9,056 bases of DNA from Spirosomataceae bacterium (GTDB taxonomy: Bacteria > Bacteroidota > Bacteroidia > Cytophagales > Spirosomataceae): positions 1-9,056 of the forward strand of contig JALOLW010000137.1 of the NCBI GenBank assembly GCA_025455795.1, given 5' to 3'. The notes beneath the pieces are model-generated. The model worked only from the letters and a program-made list of their open reading frames with translations. It was not told the DNA's origin and did no database searches. This document shows positions 6,236 to 9,056 of the stretch, in pieces (positions within the stretch are counted from its first letter, which is position 1; each line of letters begins with the position of its first letter). The position numbers and the translations under genes are program-made.

Positions 6236-8686
6236 CTACTGCACTTTGACGCGCTTGCTCCCCGCGCCCACAATCCCCGTTTGACTCATGCCTTCCAATG
6301 ATAGTTGGAGGTCGGTTTTGGCGTCAGAGGCAAAAAACGACGTTTTGGCGCGGCCCGTGCTGTCGGTTTGGAGTGAGTGCGCCCAGTGGAGTGTCGCCCT
6401 AAAATCAGGACGCACGTGTTCGGGAATGGGTTTATCGTAACGAGGCGCGTAAAACTCGCGCGTGGAACTGTACCCCAAAATCTTCGTTACGAGCGTCCCT
6501 TCGGCTTTTTCGCTGCCAAAATCATAGTTGGGATTGCCGCGTTTGGTCAAAACCGCAATCACGCCCCCCGCGCCCTGACTACCATAAATTGAGGCTTCTG
6601 CGCCTTTGAGTACGTCCACGGCCTCGACATCAAAAGGCGGAATGGTCATAATGGCGTCTTTGGAAACGATGTTGCCATCCAATACAAACGTAGGCTCAAC
6701 CACCCCGCTAAAATTGGCCGCTCCACGGATTTGTACGGTTCTGTCCATACCGCTACCCGACACCTGCACGCCCGGGATACGCGACTGAATCACGTCAAAA
6801 ATCGTCATGGCACCTGCCGTATTGGTATCGTCAAATTTGAGGGTGTTGCTCGGGCTGGTATAAAGTGCGCGTCGGGAGTCAGGAAATAGCTCCTCGCGCT
6901 TGCCTTTGATGACCACCTCTTGCAAGAGTTTTTCGCGGCTTTCTCTAATCCGCCGTTCGATGTCTAAGTATTCTTTGGCGCGTTTGAGGTACTCGGCAAG
7001 CAACTGACTATCAAACTGCATCGGATTGAAAGGCACTTTGGTCAGTGTGACAGGCGCGGCCAAATAAGGGTCAAGATTGACCGCAAAATTGCGATTCCCT
7101 TTGTTGTTGGAGGCTTGAATCAGCACTTGTACCGTGTCTTTGACGTCTATGTTGTAGGCCGCAAATTCGCCCGTTTCGATGCTCTCGCCCATCAAAAACA
7201 CCTGCGCGCTGTCGCGTTGGCGAAGCATAAACGTCAGTTTGACCTTGCCTGGGGCTTTGCCGTTGGGGCGCAGCACTTTGCCCGTCATAGAAATGCCTTG
7301 CTCTATCATGTATTGGATGTCGGTGGGGGTGTCACGCAGGACCTCTTTCCACTCAAAACGCCGCCAGCCCTGCGTCATCAGCAGCACGTCCATTTGGCGC
7401 GGGGCGTTGGTATTTTTGGGGTCAAAATAGCCCATTGGTTGTTCGATATACCCCCTCAAATCGCCTTCCATTCGCAGATAAGATACGATGGTTTGGGCTT
7501 GAGGACTTTCCAATACCTGCCCAACGTCGGTAGCGGCCAGCGAAAAACTCCCCGCCACGGGCTTGCCTTCGGCATCTTTGACGTTGATTTCTACTTCTAC
7601 TTTCTCACGCGGTGCGTAGCTGTTCTTGTTGGCGGTGATTTGAATATCAAGCGGTTTTTGGGCATTGACAAACACCAGCCGCTCACACAAAGGACGGCCT
7701 TTGGCATCAAAGAGCGTCAGGCACGAAATCCCGTCGCCCATTTTACTGCGCGGAATACTGAACAACATGGATTTTTTGGTGGCGGGAGTTTTGGCGGCGT
7801 AGCTTACTACCCCTTGATTATGAGCCACTAAGGCTATTTCCTCGGGGGTAGTGGTGGTGGGAAGATTGTTTCGGACAAAAATCCGCACGTTTTCTTTGTT
7901 GGAGAGATTGTCCACCATCAACACAAACCCTTGTGATTCCACTTTGGGAAACGGCAGCACCGCAAACTGACCGTTGGGCTTTTTGATTTGGACGCGGTAT
8001 TGCTGGGCGGGTTCGGGCTTGAAATTGAACGACCCCATGCCGAGGTGTTCGTCCGTAAACCCTACAATGGTATCGTTGGCTTGGTTTAGCACAAATCCCT
8101 CTACCTTTACGCCTTGGCTCAACGGATTGACGGCTTTGAAGGCAATGCGGCTTTCGATGTTTTCTACCAATTGACCACCCTCAGGAAACAACTGAAAATC
8201 AACATCTTCGACATTGGGCAAGGTTTTGGGCGCGGTATCGGTACGCAAAATCCGCAAGTCGCGGCGGAAAAAAAACTCCTCGGAGAAGTTGCGCATAAAG
8301 TGCGTGTAAGCCCGTAGTTGATAATCTCCTGCGACCAACGAATCCCCCAGAGTGATGTCGCCGTAAGCGAGTCCATTTTGGATTTTTAGTTTTTTGGAAA
8401 CGATGAGTTTGCCCTGCTGTTTATGCACCAAATCCACGTACAACACACGACTCAGGGTGTCGGGCTGGAGGTCGGTGGCAAAAACAACGTAGGCTTTCAT
8501 CCAGAGCGTTTCGCCCGCCGTGTAGTAGGGGCGGTCGAGGTGCAGATACACTTTTTCGTGGGGTGTTTGTCGCTGATAGCGGTCAAGTTGAATCCCTATT
8601 TTTTGAAGGAAATCGTCTTCAAAACGAAAGGCGAAAAAACTGGTAACGAGCGCAAAAAGCGCGAAAGACAGGCTGTGACGTGACAT
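6236..8686 (-). CDS. MG2-domain protein with TonB-receptor plug domain and no beta-barrel
   Basis: The protein has 816 residues. The N-terminus (SLSFALFALVTSFFAF) is a hydrophobic export signal without a clear AxA cleavage site. Residues about 43-145 form an alpha-2-macroglobulin MG2-like domain (KVYLHLDRPYYTAGETLWMK). More beta-sandwich units follow at about 165-245 and 340-390, and a WRRFEWKEV segment at 441-449. Residues about 590-716 hold a VVIKGKREE linker and a TonB-dependent receptor plug domain: DVIQSRIPGV, QIRGAANFSG, FVLDGNIV, then VEAVDVLKGAEASIYGSQG. The last 100 residues (REFYAPRYDKPIPE, PDFRATLHWA, LSLEGMS) are the usual tail of this Bacteroidota family, not an outer-membrane barrel. 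The mature protein should sit in the periplasm or at the outer membrane. The role is unknown; it might partner with a TonB system or handle extracellular polymers. It is first of the minus-strand trio and has an exact -7 box upstream. Confidence 0.87.
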   Translation of the reverse strand: MSRHSLSFALFALVTSFFAFRFEDDFLQKIGIQLDRYQRQTPHEKVYLHLDRPYYTAGETLWMKAYVVFATDLQPDTLSRVLYVDLVHKQQGKLIVSKKLKIQNGLAYGDITLGDSLVAGDYQLRAYTHFMRNFSEEFFFRRDLRILRTDTAPKTLPNVEDVDFQLFPEGGQLVENIESRIAFKAVNPLSQGVKVEGFVLNQANDTIVGFTDEHLGMGSFNFKPEPAQQYRVQIKKPNGQFAVLPFPKVESQGFVLMVDNLSNKENVRIFVRNNLPTTTTPEEIALVAHNQGVVSYAAKTPATKKSMLFSIPRSKMGDGISCLTLFDAKGRPLCERLVFVNAQKPLDIQITANKNSYAPREKVEVEINVKDAEGKPVAGSFSLAATDVGQVLESPQAQTIVSYLRMEGDLRGYIEQPMGYFDPKNTNAPRQMDVLLMTQGWRRFEWKEVLRDTPTDIQYMIEQGISMTGKVLRPNGKAPGKVKLTFMLRQRDSAQVFLMGESIETGEFAAYNIDVKDTVQVLIQASNNKGNRNFAVNLDPYLAAPVTLTKVPFNPMQFDSQLLAEYLKRAKEYLDIERRIRESREKLLQEVVIKGKREELFPDSRRALYTSPSNTLKFDDTNTAGAMTIFDVIQSRIPGVQVSGSGMDRTVQIRGAANFSGVVEPTFVLDGNIVSKDAIMTIPPFDVEAVDVLKGAEASIYGSQGAGGVIAVLTKRGNPNYDFGSEKAEGTLVTKILGYSSTREFYAPRYDKPIPEHVRPDFRATLHWAHSLQTDSTGRAKTSFFASDAKTDLQLSLEGMSQTGIVGAGSKRVKVQ

Positions 8687-8712
8687 AAAATGGGCTGTGT
8701 TTGGATAACGCT

Positions 8713-8720
8713 CAAAAATA
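8713..8720 (-). promoter_or_regulatory. Bacteroidota -7 promoter box before the MG2/plug gene
   Basis: The minus strand reads TATTTTTG, an exact TAnnTTTG match, 26 bases before the ATG at 8686. The region is T-rich, so chance matches are likelier here, and a TTTG at only 12 bp distance is too close to be a normal -33 element. Confidence 0.45.
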
Positions 8721-8742
8721 CAACGAAAAATACAAAATTGAG

Positions 8743-8754
8743 GTTTTTATTTTT
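8743..8754. repeat. Left T-rich 12-bp direct repeat flanking the 60-bp duplication
   Basis: gtttttattttt occurs here and again at 8920-8931, bracketing the repeat block of 165 bp. It could be a target-site duplication or simply two low-complexity runs. Confidence 0.35.
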
Positions 8755-8764
8755 CATTGTCCGT

Positions 8765-8784
8765 CGTTGCTAACGTACGAGACT
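8765..8784. repeat. Short repeat shared with the porX 3' hairpin
   Basis: cgttgctaacgtacgagact matches 3877-3896 at 16 of 20 positions, with the last 13 bases 12 of 13 identical. Both copies have a small CGTT/AACG stem. This copy leads directly into the inverted repeat starting at 8782, so it is probably the end of the same element. Confidence 0.5.
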
Positions 8785-8846
8785 CGTGGCACGACTGAGG
8801 CTTAGAGCTTCATTGGCAGCGAATCCGTATCAGTCGTGCCACGAGT
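8782..8846. repeat. 17-bp perfect inverted repeat (first arm pair)
   Basis: actcgtggcacgactga (8782-8798) is the exact reverse complement of 8830-8846, with 31 bases between. Because the right arm belongs to the duplicated 60-bp unit, a second right arm is present at 8890-8906, so the left arm can pair with either. Confidence 0.8.
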
Positions 8847-8916
8847 GAGTAAAGTTGAGGCTTAGAGCTTCATTGGCAGCGAATCCGTATCAGTCGTGCC
8901 ACGAGTGAGTAAAGTT
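8797..8916. repeat. Exact 60-bp tandem duplication
   Basis: Bases 8797-8856 and 8857-8916 are identical at all 60 positions. Each unit starts gaggcttagagcttcattgg and ends gagtgagtaaagtt. No reading frame of note spans it. Perfect identity suggests recent duplication by slippage or recombination; copy number may vary between strains. Confidence 0.92.
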
Positions 8917-8919
8917 TAT

Positions 8920-8931
8920 GTTTTTATTTTT
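8920..8931. repeat. Right T-rich 12-bp direct repeat flanking the 60-bp duplication
   Basis: This is the second copy of gtttttattttt, identical to 8743-8754 and directly after the last 60-bp unit. On the plus strand it is a T-run following a possible hairpin, so it could also take part in ending transcription. Confidence 0.35.
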
Positions 8932-8991
8932 TTGATGTGCGTAGTTGTCATCAGTCTCCCGCTGACCACTCGGAGAACCAAACAATTTGCG

Positions 8992-8999
8992 TACCTTTG
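8992..8999 (+). promoter_or_regulatory. Bacteroidota -7 promoter box
   Basis: TACCTTTG is an exact TAnnTTTG match on the plus strand, 37 bases before the ATG at 9037. Transcription would start near 9006, leaving a leader of about 30 bases that is A/T-rich and lacks a Shine-Dalgarno sequence, as is usual in this phylum. No -33 TTTG was found at the normal 19-bp spacing. Confidence 0.55.
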
Positions 9000-9036
9000 T
9001 CGTCGTTTTAGCCTCATTATTCATCAATTTTTAACC

Positions 9037-9056
9037 ATGTTTGTCACCATCTTCAA
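9037..9056 (+). CDS. Probable start of a gene leaving the window
   Basis: ATG at 9037-9039 opens a frame reading MFVTIF up to the window end. It is preceded by ttaacc and a leader behind an exact -7 box, which makes a real start plausible. Six codons are too few to identify the product. Confidence 0.4.

Larger units (their letters stand above)
8687..9036. other. Gene-free 350-bp region with repeats and divergent promoters
   Basis: From left to right this holds the leader and -7 box of the MG2/plug gene (minus strand), a T-rich run, the repeat block 8765-8916, a second T-rich run at 8920-8933 and a plus-strand -7 box at 8992-8999. I see no tRNA, small coding gene or riboswitch in it. Confidence 0.7.

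Noticed and set aside
7115..7831. Open frame of 238 codons on the plus strand
   Set aside because: It is antisense to the MG2/plug gene and has the composition of a reverse-frame shadow with no domain.
8797..8916. Start of a CRISPR array
   Set aside because: There are only two directly abutting 60-bp units with no distinct spacers and no cas genes nearby.

Overview
The window looks like chromosomal DNA of a Bacteroidota bacterium, most likely of the order Cytophagales (Runella/Spirosoma-like; the genus is a guess). The reasons are a full-length PorX response regulator, a plug-domain protein of a type common in Bacteroidota, start codons without Shine-Dalgarno sequences, and several exact matches to the Bacteroidota -7 promoter box TAnnTTTG.

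Left part, plus strand (1-2684). The window opens inside the last third of a malate/L-lactate dehydrogenase-family gene. Next comes a 456-residue lipoprotein that joins a single-heme cytochrome c domain to a PHM/DBH-type copper monooxygenase domain; all six expected copper ligands can be seen. Its stop codon is followed directly by the start of a family 25 glycosyltransferase, so the two form a tight pair.

Middle (2685-3895). A palindromic repeat element made of degenerate 8-bp units fills the gap between the glycosyltransferase and a convergent small secreted protein (minus strand). A second small secreted protein (plus strand) diverges from that one across a 120-bp intergenic region. It then converges on porX across a 60-bp spacer holding two hairpins.

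Right part, minus strand (8686-3896). Three genes run in the same direction: a large MG2-plus-TonB-plug protein without a beta-barrel, a small PD-(D/E)XK-like protein, and porX, the receiver/PglZ-domain regulator tied to type IX secretion. Gaps of 41 and 103 bp allow co-transcription, although an exact -7 box lies in front of the second gene.

Far right (8687-9056). There is no gene for 350 bp. The stretch holds the promoter of the MG2 gene, an exact 60-bp tandem duplication combined with a 17-bp inverted repeat, flanking 12-bp T-rich direct repeats, and a promoter that probably drives a gene starting at 9037 and leaving the window.

No tRNA, rRNA, CRISPR array, insertion sequence or complete defence system was seen. 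The most interesting items are the heme-plus-copper lipoprotein coupled to a glycosyltransferase, the plug-only MG2 protein, and the two structured repeat elements.
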